From Bradyrhizobium lablabi (lineage in GTDB: Bacteria; Pseudomonadota; Alphaproteobacteria; Rhizobiales; Xanthobacteraceae): 64,000 bases of DNA. Each line of letters begins with the position of its first letter. The first letter of the stretch is position 1. Under the pieces are notes generated by a model. It saw only the letters and a program-made list of their open reading frames with translations. It made no database searches and was not told the origin of the DNA. Below are positions 30,880 through 40,180 of this stretch, piece after piece. The stretch is taken from contig NZ_JAFCLN010000020.1 in the NCBI RefSeq assembly GCF_018129385.1, positions 62,001-126,000 of the forward strand. The letters are read 5' to 3'. A program made the translations under genes and the position numbers.

Positions 30880-31491
30880 ATGCGGCTCTCGGGGCGCGGT
30901 GTCAGATGTGTGCGGGGCGGCCGCGAGGTGTTTTCCAGCCTCGATTTCGAGGCAGCGTCCGGCGAAGCCGTGGCCGTCACCGGCCCCAACGGCGCGGGCA
31001 AGACCTCGCTGCTGCGGCTGATCGCGGGCCTGCTGGCGCCCGCCGGCGGGAGCATCGATCTGGAGGGCGGCGAGGCCGAGCTCACCTTGCCCGAACAGGC
31101 GCATTACCTCGGCCATCGCGATGCGCTGAAGCCGGCCTTAAGCGTTCTGGAAAATCTTTCCTTCTGGCGGGATTTTCTCGGCAGCAGTGGTGATGCCGGC
31201 CAGAACCTCGCCCGGGTCGGGCTCGATCATGCCATGCATCTGCCGGCTGCATTCCTCTCGGCGGGACAGCGGCGGCGGCTTTCGATCGCGCGCCTGCTCA
31301 GCGTGCGCCGGCCGGTCTGGCTGCTGGACGAGCCGACCTCGGCGCTCGATGCGGCCGGCCAAGCGATGTTTGCGGGCGTGATGCGGGAGCATCTTGCCGC
31401 GGGCGGGCTGATTGTAGCTGCCACGCATGCGCCGCTCGGGATCGAGGCCAGGGAATTGCGGATGGAATTGCGGATCGGAGGCGCGGCGTGA
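30880..31491 (+). CDS. ccmA: Cytochrome c maturation ATPase CcmA
   Basis: A 203-residue ABC ATPase that energises release of the holo-CcmE haem chaperone from CcmC. Walker A GPNGAGKTSLLRLIAGLL, signature FLSAGQRRRLSIARLL and Walker B VWLLDEPTSALD are present. It is short, as is usual for CcmA. The end overlaps ccmB by four bases. First gene of ccmABCDG on the plus strand, about 230 bp divergent from acnA. Confidence 0.95.
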   Translation: MRLSGRGVRCVRGGREVFSSLDFEAASGEAVAVTGPNGAGKTSLLRLIAGLLAPAGGSIDLEGGEAELTLPEQAHYLGHRDALKPALSVLENLSFWRDFLGSSGDAGQNLARVGLDHAMHLPAAFLSAGQRRRLSIARLLSVRRPVWLLDEPTSALDAAGQAMFAGVMREHLAAGGLIVAATHAPLGIEARELRMELRIGGAA

Positions 31492-32156
31492 CGGCGCTGG
31501 CTGCCCTCATTCGCCGGGATGTCCGCATCGCCCTGCGCGTTGGCGGCGGGGCGCTGATCGGCGTGCTGTTCTTCCTGACGGTGGTGGTGCTGATGCCGTT
31601 CGCGATCGGGCCGGATATTCCGCTGCTGACGCGGCTGGGGCCGGCGATCCTCTGGCTTGGCGCGCTGCTCGCCAGCCTGCTCACGCTCGACCGGCTGTTC
31701 ATGGCCGACCACGAGGACGGCTCGCTCGACCTGATCGTGATGGGACGGACGCCGCTGGAACTCGCCTGCGCCGCCAAAGCGCTGGCGCACTGGCTGGCCG
31801 CCGGGCTACCCCTCGTCGTGGCAACGCCAGTGCTGGGGCTGCTGCTCAATCTCGACGCCACCGCCACCTCGGCGGTGGCGCTCACGCTGCTGGTGGGAAC
31901 TCCGGCGCTGACCTTTACCGGCATGATCGGCGCCGCGCTGGCGGTGACGCTCCATCGCGGCGGGCTATTGCTGGCCGTGCTGGTGCTGCCGCTGTCAGTG
32001 CCCGTGCTTATATTCGGCGTGGCCGCCTCGCAGGCGGTGATCGTGGGCCCGACGCCGTTTGGAACCCCGTTTTCGATCCTCTGCGCCATCTCGCTGGTGA
32101 GTTTCGTGGTCGGACCGTTTGCCGCAGCCGCGAGCCTCAAACACGGACTCGACTGA
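31488..32156 (+). CDS. ccmB: Haem exporter membrane subunit CcmB
   Basis: A 222-residue, six-helix membrane protein that forms the ABC complex with CcmA and CcmC. The N-terminal cytoplasmic LAALIRRDVRIALRVGGG precedes the first helix (LIGVLFFLTVVVLMPFAIG), and MADHEDGSLDLI is a conserved loop. GTG at 31488 overlaps the ccmA stop (GTGA). A 75-bp gap follows before ccmC. Confidence 0.95.
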   Translation: MTALAALIRRDVRIALRVGGGALIGVLFFLTVVVLMPFAIGPDIPLLTRLGPAILWLGALLASLLTLDRLFMADHEDGSLDLIVMGRTPLELACAAKALAHWLAAGLPLVVATPVLGLLLNLDATATSAVALTLLVGTPALTFTGMIGAALAVTLHRGGLLLAVLVLPLSVPVLIFGVAASQAVIVGPTPFGTPFSILCAISLVSFVVGPFAAAASLKHGLD

Positions 32157-32231
32157 TTTGACGCCGATCAACTCTTACCGAGACGCTTTGGGCCAATTGC
32201 TTGCGGCGGCCAGCCCCATTATCAGGATGCC

Positions 32232-33023
32232 ATGACGCTGATCGACCTTGCCAATCCGACACGTTTTCTCGCGCTGACGGCGCGCGTGTTGCCGTGGCTG
32301 ATCGCGGCCACAGCGATCCTGCTCGCGGCCGGGCTCTATCGATCCGCGCTGGCGCCGGACGACTATCAGCAGGGCGCCACCGTCAAGATCATGTTCATCC
32401 ACGTGCCCAACGCCTGGCTATCGATGTTCGTCTGGGGCGTGATGAGCATCGCCTCGCTCGGCACGCTGGTGTGGCGGCATCCGCTCGCCGATGTTGCAGC
32501 GAAGGCGGCAGCCCCGATCGGCGCGGCCTTCACGTTCCTGGCGCTGGTGACGGGCTCGCTATGGGGCCGGCCGATGTGGGGCACCTATTGGGAATGGGAT
32601 GCGCGGCTGACTTCCGTGCTGGTGCTGTTCTTGATGTATCTCGGCCTGATCGCGTTGTGGCGCGCGGTCGAGGATCCCTCGCGCGCGGCGCGCGCGGCTG
32701 CCGTGCTGACGCTGGTCGGCGCGATCAACATTCCGATCATCAAGTTTTCGGTCGACTGGTGGAACACGCTGCACCAGGGTGCCTCCGTGTTCCGGGCGGA
32801 CGGCCCGACCATGGACCGCGCGTACCTGATCCCGCTGCTGATCATGGCGGTGGCGTTTACGCTGTTGTTCGTGACGCTGCACCTGGCGGCGATGCGCAAC
32901 GAGATCCTGCGGCGGCGGGTGCGCAGCTTGCAGATGATGCAGGCGAGCCGCGTGGCGTTTTCCAGCGAAACGGGCGCCGGTTCGCGTGAAGCAACCGCGT
33001 CAAAACAGACCGGAGCAGCATGA
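32232..33023 (+). CDS. ccmC: Haem ligase/transport protein CcmC
   Basis: A 263-residue six-helix membrane protein of the haem-handling family. It carries the tryptophan-rich motif WGTYWEWDARLTS and the flanking haem-ligand histidine regions (MFIHVPNAW; DWWNTLHQGASV). It attaches haem to CcmE at the periplasmic face. The ccmE gene is not in this window. The stop overlaps the ccmD start. Confidence 0.96.
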   Translation: MTLIDLANPTRFLALTARVLPWLIAATAILLAAGLYRSALAPDDYQQGATVKIMFIHVPNAWLSMFVWGVMSIASLGTLVWRHPLADVAAKAAAPIGAAFTFLALVTGSLWGRPMWGTYWEWDARLTSVLVLFLMYLGLIALWRAVEDPSRAARAAAVLTLVGAINIPIIKFSVDWWNTLHQGASVFRADGPTMDRAYLIPLLIMAVAFTLLFVTLHLAAMRNEILRRRVRSLQMMQASRVAFSSETGAGSREATASKQTGAA

Positions 33024-33199
33024 TGTCGCTCGGTCCGTACGCCTCCTTCATCGCGACGTCCTATGCGCTGGTGACGGCCGTGGTGCTGATCCTGATCGGC
33101 TGGATCGCGCTCGACTACCGCAACCAGAAGGCCCGTTTGCGCGAACTGGAAGCAAGCGGCATCGCGCGGCGCTCCGGCCGCGGCGCAACGGATTTCTGA
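33020..33199 (+). CDS. ccmD: Haem exporter protein CcmD
   Basis: A 59-residue single-span membrane protein (MMSLGPYASFIATSYALVTA, then VVLILIGWIALDYRNQKARL) with a basic cytoplasmic tail. CcmD stabilises the CcmABC complex and is needed for release of holo-CcmE. ATGATG offers starts at 33020 and 33023, overlapping the ccmC stop; its own TGA overlaps the ccmG ATG. Size, topology and position are exactly as expected. Confidence 0.92.
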   Translation: MMSLGPYASFIATSYALVTAVVLILIGWIALDYRNQKARLRELEASGIARRSGRGATDF

Positions 33200-33783
33200 T
33201 GAGCACGCCCGTAACCGACGCCCCGCCGCGCAGCCGGCGCTGGCTGGTGGCGCTGCCGCTGATTTTCTTTGCGATCCTCGCGGCGCTGTTTCTGGTGCGG
33301 CTCTATGGCGGCGATCCCTCAAAACTGCCGTCGGCGCTGATCGGCCGACCTGCGCCGCAGACCGCATTGCCGGCACTGCCCGGCCTGGTGCGAGACGGCG
33401 TGCAAGTGCCCGGACTCGATCCCGCCGACTTCAAGGGCAAGGTCAGCGTCGTCAATGTGTGGGCGTCCTGGTGCGTGCCGTGTCACGACGAGGCGCCGCT
33501 GCTGACCGAGCTCGGCAAGGACAAGCGCCTGCAACTCGTCGGCATCAACTACAAGGATTCGCCCGACAACGCCCGCCGCTTCCTTGGCCGCTACGGCAAT
33601 CCGTTCAACATCGTCGGCGTCGACGGCAACGGCCGCGCCTCGATCGAATGGGGCGTCTACGGCGTGCCGGAAACGTTCATCGTCGGCCGCGACGGCACCA
33701 TCGTCTACAAGCTGGTGGGGCCGGTGACGCCTGCAAATTTCGATCGCGTGCTGAAAGCCGAGATCGAGAAAGCGTTGAAATAA
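33199..33783 (+). CDS. ccmG: Thiol:disulfide interchange protein CcmG (DsbE)
   Basis: A 194-residue membrane-anchored thioredoxin. An N-terminal anchor (WLVALPLIFFAILAALFLV) is followed by the periplasmic fold with WCVPC (C92 and C95), the acidic region following it, and the cis-proline loop GVYGVPETF. It reduces apocytochrome c thiols before haem ligation. The ATG overlaps the ccmD stop (TGATG). A repeat follows the stop directly. Confidence 0.95.
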   Translation: MSTPVTDAPPRSRRWLVALPLIFFAILAALFLVRLYGGDPSKLPSALIGRPAPQTALPALPGLVRDGVQVPGLDPADFKGKVSVVNVWASWCVPCHDEAPLLTELGKDKRLQLVGINYKDSPDNARRFLGRYGNPFNIVGVDGNGRASIEWGVYGVPETFIVGRDGTIVYKLVGPVTPANFDRVLKAEIEKALK

Positions 33784-33790
33784 TACTCTC

Positions 33791-33941
33791 CGTCATTCCG
33801 GGGCGTGCGAAGCACGAGCCCGGAATCCATACGCCGTGACCGTTGTTGTCGGAAAGACAAGTCAACGACCTTCTTTAGCCAATGTCCGCCTGTGGTTATG
33901 GATTCCGGGCTCGCGCCAAGTGGCGCGCCCCGGAATGACCG
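33791..33941. repeat. Palindromic repeat, CATTCCGGG...GCCCGGAATCCATA family
   Basis: CGTCATTCCGGGGCG...CCCGGAATCCATACG on the left and TATGGATTCCGGGCTCGC...CCCCGGAATGACC on the right. It is closely similar to 62074-62224 through the centre as well. It occupies most of the first half of the 417-bp gap after ccmG. Confidence 0.85.
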
Positions 33942-34103
33942 AGAGAGTCGTTACAGAAAAATAATGCGCGTTTAGCTGCCGTTCATTTCACGGCCATCCG
34001 GACGACATGATCGCGGACAGAATCAATCCTACCCAGCGCGGCGGGTGGGGGAAGTCTGTCACAGAGTTTGCGTCGTGACGGCGGCCCCCACCCTGTTTTT
34101 CTT
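33942..34103. other. Spacer between ccmG and ispZ repeats with a possible long-loop hairpin
   Basis: No ORF is convincing. GGGTGGGGG near 34043-34051 can pair with CCCCCACCC near 34085-34093, followed by TGTTTTT on the plus strand, which could act as a terminator for the ccm operon. Confidence 0.35.
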
Positions 34104-34201
34104 GAGCATGATCTCCGCGCAAACGCTTTGCGTTTGTCGCGAGGGAAAACCGGCATCCACCCCGCATCAAGTGCGGGGCAGGCCTTTTCCGGATCATGCT
34201 C
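34104..34201. repeat. Palindromic repeat, GAGCATGATC family (long form)
   Basis: Outer arms GAGCATGATC (34104-34113) and GATCATGCTC (34192-34201). Inside are the module at 34115-34144 (GCGCAAACGC / GCGTTTG with one bulged T, then CGC) and a CCCCGCA...TGCGGGG hairpin. The right end touches the ispZ stop codon. Confidence 0.85.
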
Positions 34202-34806
34202 TATCCCTTCCTGATGTCGCCCGCTTCGGCTTCGCTGGTTTCCAGCGACGCCGGCTCCAGATGATAGCGCTTGACCAGCGGCATCTGGCTGACGGCAAAG
34301 GCCATGGTCAGCGGCAACACGCCGAATGCCTTGAAGCCGACCCAAAAATCCGTGCTCTGCGTGCGCCAGACGATCTCGTTCAGGATCGCCATCGCGACAA
34401 AGAACAGCGTCCATCGCATGGTGAGGATGCGCCATCCCGCGGGCGTCAGGTTGAACACCTGATCGAACATGATCGCGATGAAGGAGCGGCCGAACAGCAG
34501 CCCGCCGCCGAGCACGGCGGCGAACAGGCCGTAGACGATGGTCGGCTTCATCTTGATGAAGGTCTCATCGTGCAGCACCAGCGTCAGCGTGCCGAACACC
34601 AGCACGACCACGCCGGTGACCAGCGCCATGATCGGCACGTGCTTCGTCACTACATAGGACGCGATCATCGCCGCCACGATCGCCACCATGAACGCGCCGG
34701 TCGCGGCGAACAGGTTGAATTTTGCGTTCACGGCAAAGAAGACGATCAGCGGACCGAGCTCGGTCGCGAGCTTGAACAGCGGATGCGGCTGGGTCTTGTC
34801 CATCAT
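34201..34806 (-). CDS. yciB: Inner membrane-spanning protein YciB (septation protein A, IspZ)
   Basis: A 201-residue polytopic protein beginning PHPLFKLATELGPLIVFF, the hallmark of the family (FKxxxELGPxxxFF). Further matches are MKPTIVYGLFAAVLGGGLLFG and LTMRWTLFFVAMAILNEIVWR. YciB affects cell envelope integrity and septation in enterobacteria and Shigella. It lies downstream of ftsY on the same strand, separated by a repeat, as is common in rhizobia. Its stop codon abuts a repeat. Confidence 0.93.
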   Translation of the reverse strand: MMDKTQPHPLFKLATELGPLIVFFAVNAKFNLFAATGAFMVAIVAAMIASYVVTKHVPIMALVTGVVVLVFGTLTLVLHDETFIKMKPTIVYGLFAAVLGGGLLFGRSFIAIMFDQVFNLTPAGWRILTMRWTLFFVAMAILNEIVWRTQSTDFWVGFKAFGVLPLTMAFAVSQMPLVKRYHLEPASLETSEAEAGDIRKG

Positions 34807-34831
34807 TGGTCCATCAAATCTCGTCTGCCGC

Positions 34832-34930
34832 CATCCTTCGAGACGGCGCTTCGCGCCTCCTCAGGATGAGGACTTCCGTATCTCTCCCTCATCCTGAGGA
34901 GCGCGCTCTTGCGCGCGTCTCGAAGGATGA
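34832..34930. repeat. Palindromic repeat, CCTCATCCTGAGGAG family (double element)
   Basis: CATCCTTCGAGACGGCG...CTCAGGATGAGG followed by CCTCATCCTGAGGAGCGC...CTCGAAGGATGAG. It lies between ftsY and yciB, i.e. inside a probable transcription unit. Confidence 0.85.
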
Positions 34931-34931
34931 G

Positions 34932-35873
34932 TCACTCGATTCCCGCGATCGCCTTCGCAAAATCACGTGCGGTGAACGGCGCAAGATCGTCGATGCCTTC
35001 GCCGACACCGATGAAATGCACCGGCAGTTTGTGCTTCTCGGCCAGCGCGACCAGAATGCCGCCGCGCGCCGTGCCGTCGAGCTTTGTCATCACGAGACCC
35101 GTGACGCCAGCGGTACGATGAAATGCCTCGACTTGCGACAGCGCATTTTGTCCCACCGTGGCATCCAGCACCAAGAGCACCGCATGCGGCGCCGACGCGT
35201 CGACCTTGCGGATGACGCGCACGACCTTTTCGAGCTCGTTCATCAGCTCGGCCTTGTTCTGCAAACGGCCGGCGGTGTCGATCAGCAGCACATCCTTGCC
35301 CTGCTCTTTCGCTGCGGTCAGCGCGTTGAAGGCGAGGCTTGCGGAATCGGAGCCTTGCGCGCCTGCAATCACCGGCACCTTGTTGCGCTCGCCCCAGACT
35401 TTTAGCTGCTCGATCGCCGCGGCACGGAAGGTGTCACCGGCGGCCAACATCACCTTGCGTCCGTCGGCCGAAAATTTCAAAGTGAGCTTGCCGATTGTCG
35501 TGGTCTTGCCGGAGCCGTTGACGCCGACCACGAGAATGACGAACGGCTTTTTCGCTGCGTCGATCTCGAGCGGCTTTGCCACCGGCGCCAGCACCTTTTC
35601 GACTTCGCTCGCCACCACGTTCTTCACTTCATCGGCCGAGATCGCTTTGTCGTAGCGTCCCTTGCCGACGGCTTCGGCAATGCGCACCGCTACTTCCGTG
35701 CCAAGATCGGCGCGCAGCAACACATCCTCGATATCGTCGAGCATGGCGCGGTCGAGTTTTCGCTTGGTGACGAGGTCGGCGACCGCAGAGCCGAGCGAAC
35801 TCGATGTCCGCTTCAGCCCGCTGGAGAGCCGCCGCCACCAGCTCAATTTGGGGGCATCATGGGTATCGTTCAT
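34932..35873 (-). CDS. ftsY: Signal recognition particle receptor FtsY
   Basis: A 313-residue SRP GTPase. The N domain (about 10-90, KLDRAMLDDIEDVLLRADLG) precedes the G domain: G1 GVNGSGKTTTIGKL, AAGDTFRAAAIEQL, G3 LIDTAGRLQNKAELM and G4 TKLDGTARGG. The long acidic A domain of E. coli FtsY is absent, as usual in alphaproteobacteria; membrane contact would use the basic N-terminal SWWRRLSSGLKR helix. It partners Ffh encoded at 43-45 kb. It is divergent from the RluA-type gene over 28 bp. Confidence 0.96.
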   Translation of the reverse strand: MNDTHDAPKLSWWRRLSSGLKRTSSSLGSAVADLVTKRKLDRAMLDDIEDVLLRADLGTEVAVRIAEAVGKGRYDKAISADEVKNVVASEVEKVLAPVAKPLEIDAAKKPFVILVVGVNGSGKTTTIGKLTLKFSADGRKVMLAAGDTFRAAAIEQLKVWGERNKVPVIAGAQGSDSASLAFNALTAAKEQGKDVLLIDTAGRLQNKAELMNELEKVVRVIRKVDASAPHAVLLVLDATVGQNALSQVEAFHRTAGVTGLVMTKLDGTARGGILVALAEKHKLPVHFIGVGEGIDDLAPFTARDFAKAIAGIE

Positions 35874-35901
35874 GTGGGGGACGTGTTAGCCGTTTCACGC
35901 C

Positions 35902-36624
35902 ATGAGCGAAAGCCTTGACCGCCCCATCGATGTTCCCGAATTGACCGCGGACGAAATTCTGTCACGCGTGCTCCATCGCGACGGGCTGATGCTGATTATC
36001 GACAAGCCGGCGGGCCTGCCGGTGCATCGTGGCCCCAAGGGCGGCGCGAATCTGGAAGCCTCGTTCGACCATCTGCGCTTCGGCCTGCCGCGGCCACCGG
36101 TGCTGGCCCACCGGCTGGACAAGGATACGTCCGGATGCCTCGTGCTTGGACGGCACCGCAAGGCGACCGCCTCGCTTGGCCTGTTATTCAAGCACGGCAA
36201 GGTTTCAAAGACCTATTGGGCCGTGGTCGAAGGCGGGCCGGCCGAGGACGAAGGCACGGTCGATATGCCGCTTGGCCGCCTCAACGCCGAACGCGGCTGG
36301 TGGCAAAAGCCGGATCCCGAGGGACAAAAGGCCGTGACCAACTGGAAAGTGCTGGGACGCGGCGGCGGCGTTGCGTGGCTCGCCATGGAACCGGTCACCG
36401 GCCGCACCCATCAATTGCGCGTGCACACGTCCGCGATGGGCTGGCCGATCGTCGGTGACAATATCTACGGCAACGGCCCGCGTTTTGGCGAGCCGCGCCT
36501 GCACCTGCATTCGCGCGAGATCGGCGTGCCGATTTCCCGCAACAAGCCGCCGGTGCATGTGGTGGCGCCGGCGCCGGAGCATATGCGGGAGCGGCTACGC
36601 GCGTGCGGGTGGAACGGGGAATAG
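35902..36624 (+). CDS. RluA-family RNA pseudouridine synthase
   Basis: A 240-residue catalytic-domain-only pseudouridine synthase. The active-site motif is HRLDKDTSG with catalytic D73; GRTHQLRVHTSAMGWPIVGD is the conserved substrate-binding element. There is no S4 domain, as in RluA and TruC-like members, so the target (rRNA or tRNA position) cannot be stated. It starts only 28 bp from the divergent ftsY. Confidence 0.92.
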   Translation: MSESLDRPIDVPELTADEILSRVLHRDGLMLIIDKPAGLPVHRGPKGGANLEASFDHLRFGLPRPPVLAHRLDKDTSGCLVLGRHRKATASLGLLFKHGKVSKTYWAVVEGGPAEDEGTVDMPLGRLNAERGWWQKPDPEGQKAVTNWKVLGRGGGVAWLAMEPVTGRTHQLRVHTSAMGWPIVGDNIYGNGPRFGEPRLHLHSREIGVPISRNKPPVHVVAPAPEHMRERLRACGWNGE

Positions 36625-36715
36625 GCTTTCCCATTCCTTTACGGAACGTTCAGGCCTGACCGGTAGAACTGCAAATTGGCTTAGAACAAGCACCCGAATC
36701 GGCTCAGGATGAGTA

Positions 36716-37846
36716 ATGCCTAATCATGGGCAAGCGATCGCCGATGAGATCGAGGCTGCGATCCGCGGCGGATCGACACAAAAGCGCCTGGACACCGCCA
36801 GACGCGTCACCAATCTTTTCCTGGCGTCCGCCGGCAGCTTCAACAATGAGCAGGTGGAGCTGTTCGACAATGTGCTCGAGCGCCTCGTCAAGGCGATCGA
36901 GCTGCGATCGATCGCCGACATCAGCGCCCGCATGGCGCTTACCGAGATAAGCACGCAGCTCGCGCCGATCGCCCAGGCGCCGCCATCCGTGATCGGCCAT
37001 TTCGCAAGGCACGACGAAATCAGCATCGCTGCACCCGTCTTGCGGGAGTCCGCGCGCCTGAGCGAGGAAGACCTGATCGAGATCGCGGCAACCAAGAGCG
37101 AGCAGCATTTGCTGGCGGTCTCCGGCCGCTGGTGGCTGAAGGAAATTGTCACCGATGCGCTGCTGGGCCGCCAATATCCAAGCGTCAGCCGCCGCATCGT
37201 CGCAAATCCCGGCGCGCGGGTTTCCGCGTCAGGGTTTGCAATCATTGTGGGACAGGCGGAAACCGATACCGACCTCGCGGTTGAGGCCGGAATCCGGATG
37301 GACTTGCCCTCGGCGCTGCGCCGTCAGCTTCTGAGCAGTGCGACGGAAGAGGTTCGAACGCGGCTGTTGTCACGCGCGCCGCCCTATCTGTTCGAGGATA
37401 TCCGCAACGCAATCGCAGCCGCGGCGGCCGGCGCCGATCGTGAAATGTCCAGGGTCCGCGACTTTGCCGCAGCGAGGGACTTTGTGGCGAAGCTGGCGGA
37501 AGCCGGCGAGCTCGACGAAGCGACGCTGTTCGAATTCGCCAGCCAGAAGCGGTATGAGGAGACGGTCGCCGCACTGGCGGAACTGTCGGAATCCGCCATC
37601 GAGGTCATCCGCCCGCTGATGCAAAGCCTGCGCGACGATGGCGTACTGGTTGCCTGCAAGGCGGCGGGCCTCACCTGGGATACGACGGCCGCCGTTCTGG
37701 AGTGCCGCTACTCGACGGGATCGCCCGATGCCGCTGAGCTGGCCAGGGCTAAGCTTCACTTCGCGCGGACGAGCACCGAAAATGCGCGGCGGATGCTGAC
37801 GTTCTGGAAAGTGCGGTCGACACCGGCGGCTTCGCGGATGAATTGA
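36716..37846 (+). CDS. DUF2336 family protein
   Basis: A 376-residue, largely alpha-helical soluble protein. HEAT-like repeated helices run through most of the length (for example FDNVLERLVKAIELRSIADI, then RMALTEISTQLAPIAQAP). The tail LHFARTSTENARRMLTFWKVR is typical of DUF2336, an alphaproteobacterial family of unknown function with helical-repeat folds. GGATGAG precedes the ATG. No enzymatic motif is seen; a scaffold or protein-binding role is only a guess. Confidence 0.82.
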   Translation: MPNHGQAIADEIEAAIRGGSTQKRLDTARRVTNLFLASAGSFNNEQVELFDNVLERLVKAIELRSIADISARMALTEISTQLAPIAQAPPSVIGHFARHDEISIAAPVLRESARLSEEDLIEIAATKSEQHLLAVSGRWWLKEIVTDALLGRQYPSVSRRIVANPGARVSASGFAIIVGQAETDTDLAVEAGIRMDLPSALRRQLLSSATEEVRTRLLSRAPPYLFEDIRNAIAAAAAGADREMSRVRDFAAARDFVAKLAEAGELDEATLFEFASQKRYEETVAALAELSESAIEVIRPLMQSLRDDGVLVACKAAGLTWDTTAAVLECRYSTGSPDAAELARAKLHFARTSTENARRMLTFWKVRSTPAASRMN

Positions 37847-37870
37847 CCTGCGATCGCAACGCCAGCCGGC

Positions 37871-39136
37871 TCACACGGTGAGCCGCATGCCGTCATTCCC
37901 CGCCATCACAAACGATCGCACCGTCCCCGGGGCTTCGCCGTGGATTGCGACTGGGAGGAAATGTTCGGTGCGGCCTTGCTTGTCGCTTTCGATCAGCACC
38001 TCGCGCACCCTGCCGGTCTCCGCTTCCAGCCGCTTGCGTAGCGCCGCTTCACCCGTCAGGCGCAGGCGTTTCGCCCGTTCCCTGATCTCGACGCCCGGCA
38101 CCTGCGGCATCCGCACAGCCGGCGTGCCCGGGCGCGGCGAATACGGAAACACGTGGAGGAAGGTGAGGCCGCACTCGTCCACGAGATCCTGCGAGCGTGA
38201 AAACATCTCTTCCGTCTCGGTCGGGAAGCCCGCGATGATGTCGGCGCCAAACGCGATGTCCGGCCGCAACCGCCGCACCTGATCGCAGAACGCGATCGCG
38301 TCTTGCCGCAGATGCCGCCGCTTCATCCGCTTCAGGATCATGTCATCGCCGGATTGCAGGGACAGATGCAGATGCGGCATCAGCCGCGCATCGTCCGCGA
38401 TCACGTCGAGCAGATCGCGATCGGCCTCGATCGAATCGATCGACGAGATCCGCAGGCGCTTCAGCTCGGGAACATGCCGCAGGATCTGCTTGGTCAGCAT
38501 GCCGAGTTTCGGCGCGCCCGGCAGATCGGCGCCGTAACTGGTGAGGTCAACGCCGGTGAGCACGATCTCGGCATGGCCGCGCTCCACCAGCGTCCGCACC
38601 TGATCAACCACCGCGCCCATCGGCACCGAGCGCGAATTGCCGCGGCCATAGGGAATGATGCAGAAAGTGCAGCGGTGATCGCAGCCGTTCTGCACCTGCA
38701 CGAACACGCGCGGCAGACCGCGCTGATAGCCTTCGAGGAGATGCGGCGCCATCTCCCTGACCTGCATGATGTCGGCAACCGCGATCTTTTCGGTGTCGGC
38801 AATGCCGAAGCCGGCATCGAACGCTGCGCCCGTCTCGCGCCACGCCTCGCCCCGCATCTTCTCGTCATTGCCGAGAACGCGGTCGACCTCCTCCATCCCG
38901 GCAAACATTTTTGCCTGGGTCTGCGCCGCGCAGCCGGTGACGACGATGCGCAGTCCAGGCCGCTCACGCTTGATCCGCCGGATCGATTGCCGCGCCTGCG
39001 CGACAGCTTCGTTGGTGACGGCGCAGCTATTGATGACGATGGTGTCGGAAAGGCCCGCGCGCTCCGCCTCGCGCAGAATCACCTCGGATTCGAAGGCGTT
39101 GAGGCGGCAGCCAAAGGTGACGATCTCGACGCCCAT
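37871..39136 (-). CDS. mtaB: tRNA t6A37 methylthiotransferase MtaB
   Basis: A 421-residue radical-SAM methylthiotransferase that converts t6A37 to ms2t6A. Cluster I ligands are C10 (TFGCRLNAFES), C38 and C69. The radical-SAM cluster is C152-x3-C156-x2-C159 (NGCDHRCTFCIIPYGRGNSRS). A TRAM-like region closes the protein. The CRLNAFES pattern separates MtaB from MiaB and RimO. It starts four bases after dapF ends, so the two are co-transcribed, as in many rhizobia. Confidence 0.94.
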   Translation of the reverse strand: MGVEIVTFGCRLNAFESEVILREAERAGLSDTIVINSCAVTNEAVAQARQSIRRIKRERPGLRIVVTGCAAQTQAKMFAGMEEVDRVLGNDEKMRGEAWRETGAAFDAGFGIADTEKIAVADIMQVREMAPHLLEGYQRGLPRVFVQVQNGCDHRCTFCIIPYGRGNSRSVPMGAVVDQVRTLVERGHAEIVLTGVDLTSYGADLPGAPKLGMLTKQILRHVPELKRLRISSIDSIEADRDLLDVIADDARLMPHLHLSLQSGDDMILKRMKRRHLRQDAIAFCDQVRRLRPDIAFGADIIAGFPTETEEMFSRSQDLVDECGLTFLHVFPYSPRPGTPAVRMPQVPGVEIRERAKRLRLTGEAALRKRLEAETGRVREVLIESDKQGRTEHFLPVAIHGEAPGTVRSFVMAGNDGMRLTV

Positions 39137-39140
39137 GGTC

Positions 39141-40007
39141 TCAGGCGACGGAGGCGAACAGCGCCGGATCGAAGCGGCCTTCGTACTCGAAATCGGCGGT
39201 GCCGGTCATCAGCACGTGATCGTCGCGCTCGCGCCACTCGATCATGAGCTTGCCGCCGGGCAGCGTGATCTCCACCGTGCGGTTGGCGCGCTTGAGCCGC
39301 GCCGCCGCCACCGCGGTGGCGCAGGCCGCCGAGCCGCATGCCTTGGTCAGCCCCGCGCCCCGCTCCCAGGTGCGGATGGTGATGTGATCGCGATCGGCGA
39401 CATGGGCGAGCGTGATGTTGGCGCGCTCCGGAAAGATCGGGTGATTTTCCAGCAGCGGCCCGAAGCGCTCGAGGTCGTAGGCGTTGACGTCGTCGACCCA
39501 GAAGATCGCGTGCGGATTGCCCATCGAGACGACGGAGGGCGAATGCAGCACTGGCGCATCGATCGGCCCGATCTGCAATTCGATATAGCGGGTATCGCGA
39601 AACTCTTCGGCCAGCGGAATGTCCTGCCAATCGAACTTTGGCGCGCCCATGTCGACGGTGTAGAGATCAGGCTCGGGACCCTGCCAGCAATTGAGCAGGC
39701 CAGCCCTGGTCTCGAAGGTGACCGCGGTCTGGCCGGTCTTCTCGAACAGGCGCCGCACCACGCAGCGCATGCCATTGCCGCAGGCGCCGGCTTCCGAGCC
39801 GTCATTATTGTAGATGCGAATGAAGGCCTCGGTGCCGGCAAGCCGCGGCGGTTGCAATACCATGAGCTGGTCATAGGGCACGCTGGCCGCGACCGCGCGC
39901 GCGGCATCCGCCGTCACCGCGGCCGGCGCGTCGCGCACATCGACGACGACAATCTCGTTGCCGATGCCGTTCATCTTGGCGAAGGCGTGGTTGGCGAGGC
40001 CGCTCAT
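39141..40007 (-). CDS. dapF: Diaminopimelate epimerase
   Basis: A 288-residue, cofactor-independent epimerase converting LL- to meso-diaminopimelate for lysine and peptidoglycan. The two catalytic cysteines are C76 (EAGACGNGMRC) and C224 (KACGSAACA). The N-terminus FAKMNGIGNEIVVVD is standard. It is the first gene of dapF-mtaB. Confidence 0.97.
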   Translation of the reverse strand: MSGLANHAFAKMNGIGNEIVVVDVRDAPAAVTADAARAVAASVPYDQLMVLQPPRLAGTEAFIRIYNNDGSEAGACGNGMRCVVRRLFEKTGQTAVTFETRAGLLNCWQGPEPDLYTVDMGAPKFDWQDIPLAEEFRDTRYIELQIGPIDAPVLHSPSVVSMGNPHAIFWVDDVNAYDLERFGPLLENHPIFPERANITLAHVADRDHITIRTWERGAGLTKACGSAACATAVAAARLKRANRTVEITLPGGKLMIEWRERDDHVLMTGTADFEYEGRFDPALFASVA

Positions 40008-40180
40008 GGAATTACCTGATTTCTGCCTGCCTTATATGGCCAATGATGCCGGATTGACCAGCCCGCAGGCAGGCATGACGCATCTGTCATGGGACGAACG
40101 TCAGGCTTGCGTGTTAGGGATGAGCGGGCCGCACGGCAGGGGCACGACACGCCGGTGGCATGGGGACGATGGAGAACCGA

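Noticed and set aside
33983..34435. Minus-strand ORF across the ccmG-yciB gap
   Set aside because: It reads through a palindromic repeat and the wrong frame of yciB.
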